From NCBI GenBank assembly GCA_001029295.1, contig LDXJ01000060.1, positions 127 through 64,126 on the forward strand: a stretch of 64,000 nt of DNA. The letters are read 5' to 3'. Below the pieces are notes generated by a model that saw only the letters and a program-made list of their open reading frames with translations, was not told where the DNA came from and did no database searches. The DNA is from Peptococcaceae bacterium CEB3. GTDB taxonomy: Bacteria; Bacillota; Desulfitobacteriia; Desulfitobacteriales; Desulfitobacteriaceae. This document shows positions 8,731 through 16,337 of this stretch, one piece after another. The translations under genes were made by a program, and so were the position numbers. Every line of letters begins with the position of its first letter. Within the stretch, counting starts at the first letter, position 1.

Positions 8731-8966
8731 ATGAGTGAGGCAGACTACCGGAACCATATTGAGACTATGGTCGAGAAGGCGTGGGCGAATAATATTACCC
8801 CAATCTTGGCCCTGCCCGTTCCTTATAGGGGGTTCTCTCAGCCCATAGGGGCGATGCGCGGCTGGCTCACGGCGTACGCACAAGAGCAGAAGATCCGGAC
8901 TCTGGATTTTGCTTTCGTCTTATTATATAGCCGAGGCAACTATCTTCCGGGCCGCGCCGCCAAATA
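8731..8966 (+). pseudogene. SGNH/GDSL hydrolase fragment 1
   Basis: The residues SEADYRNHIETMVEKAWANN, then ITPILALPVPYRG and RTLDFAFVL, resemble the middle of an SGNH hydrolase (GDSL-like esterase), where a block-III type region precedes the C-terminal Asp-His pair. The GDS start and the DxxH end are missing; at about 8970 the frame passes into an unrelated LuxR-type protein. A second, longer copy at 10546-10833 keeps the C-terminal part. Both copies follow a hairpin element. Confidence 0.6.
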
Positions 8967-9620
8967 CATCGATACGGGCAGAATTGGGCGGTATGACCCG
9001 CTCTCCTCCATGAGGGAAGATGAATACACCGTCTATGCCCGGTACCTTCTAGCGGCAAACCGTCCGGACGACGCGCTCATCCTGCTGGGTCGCTTACCAA
9101 ATTTCGCAAATCATTGGAAAACCAGCTCGGCCTCCAAATCGAGATTCTGTGCCTTGAAGCCTCCAGCTGCGATATGAAAGGCAACTTAAGCGGCGCTTTG
9201 ACCGCTTTGGATTGGGCATTCTCCCTCGGCGTTGAGGAGGGGTATGTCAGGACGTTTGCGGACGAGGGGGAGCCGATGGCCGCCCTGCTGGAAAAATACA
9301 TCAGCGTCAGCGGCGGGAACAGCAGGTATCTTGACTATGCGGGGAGCCTGCTGGGAAGCGCCTGTGAGTACGCCGGGCTGCTCAGGAAGGAAGCGCACTT
9401 CCAAAAATCCGGCTTAGGCAGCCTGTTGACAAGACGGGAGTTTGAGGTTCTGAGCCTTCTCGCTGAAAAAATACCGAACAAAGAAATCGCCAGCCGGCTC
9501 TTCGTCTCCGTCAGCGCCGTCAAGCAACTCAATACCAAAATCTATGCCAAGCTGGGCGTAAGAAGTCGGCATGAGGCAATCGAAAAGGCCAAGGAACTCG
9601 GATTCGGATTAATAGAATAA
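8967..9620 (+). pseudogene. LuxR/MalT-type regulator, C-terminal fragment
   Basis: The first part (MREDEYTVYARYLLAANRPD and ALILLGRL) is in the SGNH frame; the continuation is in another frame from about 9114 (GLQIEILCLEASSCDMKGN). Together they are the last TPR-like repeats and the DNA-binding domain of a MalT-like ATP-dependent regulator. The C-terminal 60 residues are a clear GerE/LuxR helix-turn-helix: LTRREFEVLSLLAEKIPNKE, IASRLFVSVSAVKQLNTKIY, AKLGVRSRHEAIEKAKELG. A frameshift lies near 9105. The P-loop NTPase half is gone. The 9114-9620 ORF could still yield a lone DNA-binding domain, but it has no convincing ribosome site. Confidence 0.75.
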
Positions 9621-9687
9621 TTCGAGGGTGGCAAACGGCTTTAAAAAAGTAATAGATAGTGTATACTGTACTTGAGGGGTGACGCTG

Positions 9688-10119
9688 ATGCTCATATATT
9701 TGGATAACTGTTGCTTTAACAGACCGTTTGATAATCAATCGCAACTTAAAATTGAAGTTGAGTCTAAGGCAAAACTGCTGATACAGGCTAAAATTCTGAA
9801 CAAAGAATACGAGTTGTGCTGGTCTTACATGCTAGATTATGAAAACAGCATAAACCCCTTTACGGACAGAAAAAATAGAATAAGCAAGTGGAAGCAACTG
9901 TCTTCCGTTAATTGCGATAAGAAAAATAAGGCAATAATAGAAATATCAAAAGGCTTGCTGGAAAAAGGATTAAAAATAAAAGATTCCGTACACGTAGCTT
10001 GCGCCATATACTGTAAATGCGAGTACTTTATAACGACCGACATGGGCATACTTAATAAAAAGGTTGACGACATTAAAATTGTCGACCCGCTGGAATTTAT
10101 AAGGAGGGAAAATTTATGA
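9688..10119 (+). CDS. PIN-domain protein, probable toxin
   Basis: The product is 143 residues, starting at ATG 9688 with GAGGGGTG six bases upstream. It has PIN features: an early Asp in MLIYLDNCCFNRPFD, a central Glu-rich region, and the late IKDSVHVACAIY ... FITTD block carrying the other acidic residues of a Mg-dependent ribonuclease site. Its stop overlaps the start of the next gene (ATGA), so the two are cotranscribed. Toxin-first order is less common than antitoxin-first but is seen for this PIN subgroup. RNA cleavage is inferred from the family, not shown here. It is AT-richer than surrounding remnants, consistent with recent acquisition, and appears intact. Confidence 0.8.
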   Translation: MLIYLDNCCFNRPFDNQSQLKIEVESKAKLLIQAKILNKEYELCWSYMLDYENSINPFTDRKNRISKWKQLSSVNCDKKNKAIIEISKGLLEKGLKIKDSVHVACAIYCKCEYFITTDMGILNKKVDDIKIVDPLEFIRRENL

Positions 10120-10331
10120 GCAGTAACGAAACCGTCCTGGTCAAAGAAGGCTTGGATATGATTTTTGATAAATTTGGGCTGGTTAAGGGAGAAGAATTTA
10201 TTGCCGCTTTGCAGAAGCTTGCGGATTTTGACTATACCGCGTGGCGGCAGGATAAGCTGGAAAGCTTAAGCCTCGAAGAACTGCACGAGAAGGCTTCCAA
10301 ATACAGCCAATCCATCGCGGATAAGAAATAA
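10116..10331 (+). CDS. Small partner protein of the PIN gene, candidate antitoxin
   Basis: The product is 71 residues, translationally coupled to the PIN gene by a four-base overlap, with AAGGAGGGAAAATTT just before its ATG. The sequence is acidic and helical (LVKEGLDMIFDKFGLVKGEE, LESLSLEELHEKASKYSQ), with no recognisable DNA-binding motif. I do not recognise the family beyond its recurring linkage to PIN proteins. An antitoxin role is inferred from size and arrangement only. A hairpin element begins ten bases after its stop. Confidence 0.6.
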   Translation: MSSNETVLVKEGLDMIFDKFGLVKGEEFIAALQKLADFDYTAWRQDKLESLSLEELHEKASKYSQSIADKK

Positions 10332-10340
10332 TACGTTGAC

Positions 10341-10540
10341 TGCTCGACCACAATTCCTGTGTCCCGTCGGAATTGCGCCGGGGTCCGCGCCTAACACAAG
10401 AATCGACCCTAACACAACGGGGAACGATTCAGACAATTCAACACTCGAAATCTGATCAACAACAAATCGCTGCTCAGCCCCGGGATTTCCCTCCCGGTTA
10501 ACCGTGGGTTGGGGATTGTCCCCTTCAAACGGGGATGCGA
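10341..10540 (+). repeat. Hairpin element, full and unoccupied, copy next to SGNH fragment 2
   Basis: CACAATTCC (10349-10357) faces GGAATTGCG (10369-10377), with one T-to-C change that leaves a mispair. The tail through ACGGGGAACGATTC and CTTCAAACGGGGA is the same as in the copy at 8532. No intron is present. Confidence 0.8.
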
Positions 10541-10545
10541 TCAAG

Positions 10546-10833
10546 AGGGTGAGTGAGGCAGACTACCGGAACGATATTGAGGCCATGGTCCAAAAGGCGT
10601 GGGCGAATCATATTACCCCGATCTTGGCCCTGCCCGTCCCTTATAAGGGGGCTCTCTCAGCCCATAGGGGCCGTGCGCGGCTGGCTCACGACCTACGGGA
10701 AAGAGCAAGAGATCCGGACTCTGGATTTTGCTTCCGTCTTATTTGATAGCCAAGGTAACTACCTTCCTGGCATGTCGAACGACGGGAAATACCCCTCGCT
10801 TCAGGGTTACAGGGCGATGGGGGAAAAATTGTG
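10546..10833 (+). pseudogene. SGNH/GDSL hydrolase fragment 2, frameshifted
   Basis: This is the same fragment as 8731-8966 but extends further: after RTLDFASVLFDSQGNYLPG it continues GKYPSLQGYRAMGEKL, which resembles the C-terminal catalytic-loop region of SGNH hydrolases (normally DGxHPS). The His is replaced by Tyr here (DGKYPS). A frameshift around 10650 splits it between two frames. It ends at 10830 in the right half of another hairpin element. Confidence 0.65.
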
Positions 10834-10974
10834 CCGGGGTCCGACCCTAACACAACGCTAACACAACGGGGAACGATTCAGACAATTCAACACTCGAAAT
10901 CTATCAACAACAAATCGCTGCTCAGCCCCGGGGTTTCCCTCCCGTCAACCGTGGGTTGGGGACTGTCCCCTTCA
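10829..10974 (+). repeat. Hairpin element lacking its left arm
   Basis: Starts at AATTGTGCCGGGGTCCGACC and continues through the usual tail to GGGGACTGTCCCCTTCAAGG. It is directly joined to a fragment of the 20569 gene. The left arm CACAATTCC is absent. Confidence 0.75.
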
Positions 10975-11102
10975 AGGTTTGTCCGAGTTGGTCTCCGACG
11001 GCCTCCCGACGGACCAAGTGGGGGTGATTAAGAGCGACTATGAAGCGGCCAAAGCGGCCAGACGCTCGGCGATTTTGGGCAAGGCGTTAGGGGGGAGGTG
11101 AG
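10975..11102 (+). pseudogene. 3'-end fragment of the 20569-21399 gene
   Basis: The sequence from GTTTGTCCGAGTTGGTCTCC to GGCGTTAGGGGGGAGGTGA corresponds to the last about 40 codons of the membrane-anchored protein (SELVSDGLPTDQVGVIK and onward). The original stop is altered. It is too short to be functional. Confidence 0.8.
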
Positions 11103-11295
11103 GCACAGACGACGGACTCTTATTCAGTAAATGAAGAGGCGAAGCGTAGTGGGGACGTGCCATAAAAGGCCTAGGTTCCCTGAATTGCCCGTAAAATGTC
11201 ACACGATTTATGCTGTGTTGGCGCTACTCTTGTCTAGCGCACTTCGCTGCTTATGGAACAATAACCGTTAATAAAAAGAGAGGGTAAACCCTCTC
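11103..11295. other. Gene-free interval
   Basis: No ORF is seen. A short AT-rich palindrome-like stretch (GAGAGGGTAAACCCTCTCTT at 11278-11297) lies at the 3' end of the minus-strand pair and may serve as its terminator. Confidence 0.45.
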
Positions 11296-11556
11296 TTAAT
11301 GCATAGCTTGATAAAGTTCATCCACATCAAAACTAAAAGGAATAGAATCCTTTAGGCACTTTCTATCTCTCCTAGAGAAGTCCATTATTGTGACACCGGA
11401 CAACCTATTATTATCCGCAGACCTCCTAATCAAGATGCCATCAATATCATCGTCGCAATAGGAAGATTTTGGTTGACCAATTGACACATACATTACATCA
11501 TGAACTGGGTCATAATTCAATGTCAATTTTCTTTTACGAACGCTCATATAATACAC
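11296..11556 (-). CDS. DUF2283-type small protein
   Basis: The product is about 82-86 residues; MSVRKRKLTLNYDPVHDVMY is a plausible start. The block YDPVHDVMYVSI ... DIDGILIRRSADNNRLSGVT matches the DUF2283 layout, an acidic beta-rich domain (YDxxxDxLYI then G hhhRxD). DUF2283 genes are frequently paired with small DUF4258-like genes in putative toxin-antitoxin modules. Here the gene overlaps the 3' end of the preceding one by 23 bases on the same strand, supporting a coupled pair. The role is inferred from arrangement. Confidence 0.7.
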   Translation of the reverse strand: MYYMSVRKRKLTLNYDPVHDVMYVSIGQPKSSYCDDDIDGILIRRSADNNRLSGVTIMDFSRRDRKCLKDSIPFSFDVDELYQAMH

Positions 11557-11869
11557 CTGCCTTTGTGACTGCCTGACGATTGGTACTCTTAATAGGGTAT
11601 GCCGTTATTATGTCCCCAGTTCCAGAAGAAAAATCAACCACAACCTTTAAAATAGATAAAGATCCGTTATTTGGAATGTTGCAAAGATCAAAGTAGTCGT
11701 TTCTTTCATTCTGTCTGTCATTAACAACGATGTAAGTTGGGTTCTCAATCACTCTTTTCACTAATTCATGATGTCCATACAGCTCACTATGGCCCACACA
11801 AATATGGGTCGTCCATGTTTTCCGCCGTAAACTTACCTCTAAACCCCTAGGATCTCTAACGGTAAACAT
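11534..11869 (-). CDS. Small toxin-like protein paired with DUF2283
   Basis: The product is 111 residues. The layout KTWTTHICVGHSELYGHHEL, VKRVIENPTYIV, LKVVVDFSSGTGDIITAYPI resembles DUF4258/BECR-like small RNase folds, in which an N-terminal His, a central Lys/Arg and a C-terminal Ser/Thr-Ala-Tyr strand form the site. It is the first gene of a minus-strand pair with the DUF2283 protein. A toxin function is a reasonable family-level guess, not demonstrated. No ribosome site stronger than GAAATTATAAG is visible upstream. Confidence 0.6.
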   Translation of the reverse strand: MFTVRDPRGLEVSLRRKTWTTHICVGHSELYGHHELVKRVIENPTYIVVNDRQNERNDYFDLCNIPNNGSLSILKVVVDFSSGTGDIITAYPIKSTNRQAVTKAGVLYERS

Positions 11870-11932
11870 CTTATAATTTCACCTGTTTCCGAGCCTGGCC
11901 GCGGTTACCTCGGCCCGTGCAGTCATCTCGGT

Positions 11933-12214
11933 TTGTGCATTAACAACGGCGTCCTTATCAGCTTCAAGATTGATGGTGCCAAAAATGGAGTTACCGTAAC
12001 GACCTTCGATATGTCGCTGAAATTTGCTTACAAACGCGATAACGATCCAGTAATCAAACCTGAGGAGGTAGTTGCCGAGATTGTAATGAGCCCTCAACAT
12101 GCAAAAGCGTTAGCGCTATTGTTACAGCAGAACGTAGCTGATTATGAAAGGCGTGGTTTGAATAAAATCTTCCATTCCCATTTTCCATTTTTATGTATGC
12201 CTCCCCTGCTTTAG
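11933..12214 (+). pseudogene. DUF3467-like protein, probably truncated
   Basis: The segment GVTVTTFDMSLKFAY ... VVAEIVMSPQHAKALALLLQ QNVADYE matches the DUF3467 pattern (F-D-F near the start, then MSPQHAK and a YE near the end). The apparent start GTG 11933 has no ribosome site and the first residues look foreign. After NVADYERRG the frame runs into AT-rich sequence without similarity. I read it as a remnant, though a short functional protein cannot be excluded. Confidence 0.45.
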
Positions 12215-12299
12215 TACGACATAGGTATATAAGTATTCTTCATAAACTTAGAAAATCCTGCAAAGACTTGACCCCAATTCTGCCCCGTCGACAGCCGTG

Positions 12300-12349
12300 T
12301 GCTCGACCACAATTCCTCCGTCCCGTCGGAATTGTGCCGGGGTCCGACC
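12300..12349 (+). repeat. Hairpin repeat occupied by an intron
   Basis: CACAATTCC (12308-12316) / GGAATTGTG (12328-12336), then CCGGGGTCCGACC. The group II intron begins at the next base. This is the canonical filled configuration. Confidence 0.85.
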
Positions 12350-12680
12350 GTGCGCCAAGAAAAGGGTGTGTCATAGAGTGGGTGGGGATCCCACCAGAAA
12401 AGGTTAGCCAGCCATTCTGTAGCGAGTCTTGAGAGGCACAGGGTGACCCGTGTATCTAAGCGTAGACAGCAAACTAGCAGGCCGGAAGCGTAAGTTGAAG
12501 CGATAGAGCCCCGAAATCCCGAAAACGGTGAAGGCCGATGCTGTGGTCTGAGCAGAAGGCTACACCTTGCTGGTCGTAAATGCAAGAACAGCAAGGCTTC
12601 CCCGGGGTCGTAAGCCTAGCATGCTAGATATGGCTATGACACATCAACTTGGGAGACCTTACCGTCCTTCAGAAATGGAG
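12350..12680 (+). mobile_element. Group II intron copy 2, 5' part only
   Basis: Near-identical to 1888-2218, from GTGCGCC to CCTTCAGAAATGGAG. It is cut there, inside the RNA domain, and the next base starts another hairpin repeat. No maturase or 3' domains remain. Confidence 0.85.
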
Positions 12681-12760
12681 TGCTCGACCATAATTCCTCC
12701 GTCCCGTCGGAATTGTGCCGGAGTCGGGCCCCCACATAACGCAGAACGATTTGACAATTA
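12681..12760 (+). repeat. Hairpin repeat at intron truncation point
   Basis: CATAATTCC (12689-12697) / GGAATTGTG (12709-12717), with a G-T pair replacing one C-G, then CCGGAGTCGGGCCCCCAC and a degenerate ACATAACGCAGAACGATT tail. It lies about 200 bases upstream of the REP-associated transposase. Confidence 0.8.
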
Positions 12761-12773
12761 AAAGCTTCGGAGA

Positions 12774-12832
12774 GGGAACCCTCTTCGGAAGGAGAGCCCC
12801 TGATTTTCGGATCGGGAGCTCTTTTGGCATAT
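12774..12832 (+). terminator. Possible terminator hairpin
   Basis: GAGCCCCTGATTTTCGGATC GGGAGCTCTTTT forms an imperfect hairpin ending in TTTT. No intact gene precedes it, so it may be a relic. Confidence 0.4.
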
Positions 12833-12933
12833 TGAATGAAAAATAGATTTATAAGCTATTAATCAATAGGAAAATGGTAAGACATGGCGAATAAATAAAA
12901 AGGAGGAAAATCTGAGGGGAGGGCGGGAAAGAA

Positions 12934-13584
12934 GTGGCGAGAAAACTTAGGGAGTGGTGGACAGGAGCAAGCTATCATATTATGAGCAGGGGCAATCATC
13001 GGCTGGAGATCTTTCGAGATGACGAAGACCGCGGAGTTTACCTGAGTATGTTGGCACAGGTTAAAGATAAACTTCCGTTTATACTGCATGCTTATTGTCT
13101 CATGAGCAACCATGTGCATTTTCAGCTTGAAACGACAGAGAATGATCCAGGAAAGATCATGAAACTTCTCAACATGAAATACGCGATCTTCTTTAACAGG
13201 AAGTACCGCTTCGTGGGTCAGTTGATGCAGGGACGTTTCCGGGCTGAGGCTATCCAGGATGAACGATATTTCTTGGCGCTCAATCGCTATATACATTTAA
13301 ACCCTGTTAAAGCGGGTATCGTGCTCCACCCCCGGGACTACCGTTGGAGCAGTTACAACGCATATTTGGAGAGTAATTCTGTTTCCGCGGTGGATACAGA
13401 GAAGACCTTGGGTTATTTCCCGGAGCCCAAAATTAGCAGGTTTGAACAGTTTACGGTTGCCGGATTGACTACAGGTCCATCGCACGTTTCCTCTTTGCCA
13501 TCGAGACTCCAACTTGAAGATGATGGTGTAGAGGATAACTGCCCGAAGGATCAACAGGTAGAGACCTGCGAGGAGGTACAGTAG
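12934..13584 (+). CDS. REP-associated tyrosine transposase (TnpA_REP / RAYT)
   Basis: The product is 216 residues. HUH-type features are clear: SYHIMSRGN near the start, CLMSNHVHFQLE with the His-x-His metal motif, and RYIHLNPVKAGIV, where the Tyr is the expected nucleophile, followed by YRWSSYNAY. The length fits RAYTs. Such enzymes nick single-stranded palindromic REP sequences and are usually single-copy, domesticated genes not flanked by insertion-sequence ends. The GTG 12934 start has GGGAGGGCGGG upstream. The stop TAG is directly followed by the yifB ATG, and the yifB ribosome site GAGGAGG lies inside this gene, so the two are one transcript. Palindromic repeats that could be substrates are common in this window. 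Confidence 0.85.
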   Translation: MARKLREWWTGASYHIMSRGNHRLEIFRDDEDRGVYLSMLAQVKDKLPFILHAYCLMSNHVHFQLETTENDPGKIMKLLNMKYAIFFNRKYRFVGQLMQGRFRAEAIQDERYFLALNRYIHLNPVKAGIVLHPRDYRWSSYNAYLESNSVSAVDTEKTLGYFPEPKISRFEQFTVAGLTTGPSHVSSLPSRLQLEDDGVEDNCPKDQQVETCEEVQ

Positions 13585-15129
13585 ATGGCGACAGTGGTTC
13601 AGTCTTTTGCTGTATCAGGGGTTAACGCCTATCCGGTCATCGTGGAGACGGTGACCCTCCATGGACAGCCATCGGTAAACATCGTCGGGCTTGGCGACAC
13701 GGCGGTTAAAGAAGCAGCTCACCGCCTGCAAGCAGCCCTGAGTTCAGGACACTTTGAGTTTCCCAAAATGAAAGTGGTTATTAACCTAGCGCCGAGTGGA
13801 GTCAAGAAGAGTGGTTCCCACTTTGATTTGGCGATGGCAGTGAGCCTTTTACATGAGGCGGGCCAGATCTTGGTCGTTCCCGAAAAACTCGCTGATACAG
13901 CCTTTGTGGGTGAACTCTCTTTGAATGCGGAATTGCGTCCGGTCCGCGGGGTTTTGCCCATGGCCATAGCCTGTAGAGAAACTGGGACAAGGCGGCTCTT
14001 TGTTCCGGTAGAAAACTATCGGGAAGCGAGTTTGGTAAAAGGACTGGACATTTACGCATTCGCATCGTTAACAGATGTCGTGAATTATCTCCAGGCTAAG
14101 ATGGAGTACAGGCCTCCGGAACTAGGAGACAAGTCACCGAACGAAACTTTGCCTGATGGGGTTGATTTTGCCGATGTACGGGGGCAGGATGTTCTCATAA
14201 CTTACATTGTGGCAGCCGTGGCCGGGGGTCACAACATTCTTATGATTGGTTCTCCGGGGTGCGGAAAGTCGATGATTGCTAAACGCATTCCGACTATCAT
14301 GCCAGATCTCAGTGAAGAAGAGGCTCTGGAGATAACCAGGATCTATAGCATTACCGGACATTTGCGGGAGAGAGGGAGCTTGATCACTGAGCGTCCCTTT
14401 CGCTCTCCCCATCATAATGCCTCGACCAATGCCTTGGTAGGGGGAGGAAGCCCGGTGGTGCCAGGCGAAATCTCGCTGGCTCACAATGGGGTTCTCTTTT
14501 TGGATGAGATTGCGGAGTTTGATAAGAAAAGCTTGGATGCCTTGCGCCAACCGATGGAAGATAAGATTGTCACGGTTTCACGGGTTAGAAGTACGGAGAG
14601 TTTTCCCGCCAACTTCATGCTGGTAGCAGCCATGAACCCGTGCCCCTGCGGGTATTATGGACAGTCTCGGTGTCGGTGTACCGATTATGAGGTGCTCAAA
14701 TACAGACAGAAACTGTCAGGTCCCATTCTCGATCGGATCGAAGTCCATAAATATGTGCAGCCGGTTGCCTTCTTAAATCTCTCCACCCATGTCAAGACAC
14801 AAAGTTCTCATGAGCTTCGTGAGAAAGTCCAAGTTGCGAGGAGGATCCAGCAAGTACGCTTTGAAGGGAATCCTAATGTGAATTCGAATGCTCAGATGAC
14901 AGAGGCTATGATGAAAGAATTTTGCCAATTGGACGGGGAAAGTATCCGCCTACTAAGTATGGCCTTTGAAAAATTTCAGTACAGTGCCCGGACCTACAGC
15001 AAGTTTTTGAAGATTGCCAGGACGTTTGCCGATCTGGAAGAGTCCCGGTTTATCAGAAAGCAAGACATTTCTTCAGCCCTTATGGCAAGAGATTTAGAAA
15101 AGGATCGCAGCGGGATGCTTGTGATCTAA
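13585..15129 (+). CDS. yifB: YifB/ComM-family Mg-chelatase-like AAA ATPase
   Basis: The product is 514 residues, the family length. It has an N-terminal Lon-protease-like (ChlI) domain (NIVGLGDTAVKEAAHRLQAA), a central AAA+ module with Walker A GSPGCGKS near residue 220 and Walker B VLFLDEIAEF near 303, and the conserved MNPCPCGYYG cysteine patch followed by CRC. ComM proteins are helicases that promote branch migration during natural transformation. The downstream dprA supports a role in processing incoming DNA. GAGGAGG lies about 6 bases before ATG. The gene appears intact. A transposase gene directly upstream replaces the more usual yraN neighbour of Clostridia. Confidence 0.95.
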   Translation: MATVVQSFAVSGVNAYPVIVETVTLHGQPSVNIVGLGDTAVKEAAHRLQAALSSGHFEFPKMKVVINLAPSGVKKSGSHFDLAMAVSLLHEAGQILVVPEKLADTAFVGELSLNAELRPVRGVLPMAIACRETGTRRLFVPVENYREASLVKGLDIYAFASLTDVVNYLQAKMEYRPPELGDKSPNETLPDGVDFADVRGQDVLITYIVAAVAGGHNILMIGSPGCGKSMIAKRIPTIMPDLSEEEALEITRIYSITGHLRERGSLITERPFRSPHHNASTNALVGGGSPVVPGEISLAHNGVLFLDEIAEFDKKSLDALRQPMEDKIVTVSRVRSTESFPANFMLVAAMNPCPCGYYGQSRCRCTDYEVLKYRQKLSGPILDRIEVHKYVQPVAFLNLSTHVKTQSSHELREKVQVARRIQQVRFEGNPNVNSNAQMTEAMMKEFCQLDGESIRLLSMAFEKFQYSARTYSKFLKIARTFADLEESRFIRKQDISSALMARDLEKDRSGMLVI

Positions 15130-15145
15130 TAAGGTGGTTGGATTA

Positions 15146-16255
15146 GTGGAGCTTTATTGGCTATGGCTAAGCGAGCAGAAGGGCATAGGACCCGTGACCC
15201 TGCGAAAGCTCGTAAGAGTTTTTGGTTCTCCCCAGGGCGTTTACGAGGCAAGCCCCCGTGATTTGGAAATCTCAGGTCTGCGCTCAGGCCTGGCTCGGAG
15301 CTTCGCCCTTAACCGTTCCTTGGAGCGGGCTAATCAAATTGAGGAGGCTATGAAAAGACAAAACGTTCGCCTTTTGACCTTTATGGACCCTGCTTATCCT
15401 CAACACCTCAATACGGTATCCAACCTACCTGCTCTTCTGTATTACAAAGGGATTGTCATTGACACTCGCGAAAGCGTGGGAATTGTAGGAAGCCGCCGGT
15501 GTACATCCTATGGGAAACAGGTTGCGGCGGAGGCATCCGCTTATTTAGCCGGGGCAGGAGTCACGGTCGTGAGCGGGATGGCCAAGGGAATTGATAGTTA
15601 CGCCCACACAGCCTGTTTAAAGAACGATGGGTATACCCTAGCTCTTGTGGCTAATGGGCCGGATATCTGCTACCCGCCAGAAAACACGAGTCTCATGGAA
15701 GAGATTATTAAACGGGGTGCGGTAGTGTCGCCGTACCCGCCCGGGACCCGTCCTAGGCAAGAATACTTTCCTTTACGTAACCGTCTCTTGGCGGCTTGGG
15801 TGGACAAGCTCCTCGTGGTTGAGGCCGCCGAAAGGAGCGGGGCCTTAATCACAGCTAACTATGCGGTGCAGCGGAAGCGGAGGGTTTTTGCCGTTCCAAA
15901 TAGCATCTATAGCCCCGAGAGCATGGGGACGAACCGGTTGCTCTTAGAAGGGGCCGAGGTGTATTTGGAACCGGCGCAGCTCGTGAATTCTGGTATGCCA
16001 ACGGTGAAGGGAACTGTTACAGAAAGCCAAACCCAGGTTAATAGGCAAGAAGCGGCAGCGATAAGTTCCCATAGGAGGGACGAGGAACCTCCTTCTAAGG
16101 AAAGAATGATCCTAGGAAAGCTCAATGAACCAAAAGCAATCGTAGAGTTTTTGGAACTGTTTAGCGGAGATCTAAGTGCTCTGATGCTCTTTCTATGTCA
16201 GATGGAGCTGGAAGGGAAGATCAAAATCGCTGGAGACAGGGTTGAAAGAGAATGA
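15146..16255 (+). CDS. dprA: DNA-processing protein DprA
   Basis: DprA binds incoming single-stranded DNA and loads RecA in transformation. The Rossmann-like DNA_processg_A core is complete: VGIVGSRRCTSYGKQ, VVSGMAKGIDSYAH, LALVANGPDICYPPEN and a C-terminal winged helix region. Total length is about 370 residues, as usual. I prefer GTG 15146, because AAGGTGG (15131-15137) is eight bases upstream; the in-frame GTG at 15134 overlaps that ribosome site. It is 16 bases from the yifB stop, so the two form an operon. A half-copy of the hairpin repeat and the duplicated Rpn terminator follow immediately after the stop. Confidence 0.95.
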   Translation: MELYWLWLSEQKGIGPVTLRKLVRVFGSPQGVYEASPRDLEISGLRSGLARSFALNRSLERANQIEEAMKRQNVRLLTFMDPAYPQHLNTVSNLPALLYYKGIVIDTRESVGIVGSRRCTSYGKQVAAEASAYLAGAGVTVVSGMAKGIDSYAHTACLKNDGYTLALVANGPDICYPPENTSLMEEIIKRGAVVSPYPPGTRPRQEYFPLRNRLLAAWVDKLLVVEAAERSGALITANYAVQRKRRVFAVPNSIYSPESMGTNRLLLEGAEVYLEPAQLVNSGMPTVKGTVTESQTQVNRQEAAAISSHRRDEEPPSKERMILGKLNEPKAIVEFLELFSGDLSALMLFLCQMELEGKIKIAGDRVERE

Positions 16256-16292
16256 ATTGTGCCGGTGTGCTGGGGTCGGACCCCCACACAAC
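16256..16292 (+). repeat. Right-half hairpin repeat remnant
   Basis: AATTGTGCCGGTGTGCTGGG GTCGGACCCCCACACAAC follows dprA directly; the left arm is absent. Confidence 0.6.
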
Positions 16293-16298
16293 AACAAT

Positions 16299-16320
16299 GC
16301 CCTCCCCAAAAGGGGAGGGC
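16299..16320 (-). terminator. Palindromic terminator after Rpn remnant 2
   Basis: GCCCTCCCC-AAAA-GGGGAGGGC, the same stem as 7466-7487 but with the loop complemented (AAAA instead of TTTT on the plus strand). It sits between the convergent dprA and Rpn remnant and could serve both. Confidence 0.65.
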
Positions 16321-16337
16321 GAGGCTCATGGGATCGG

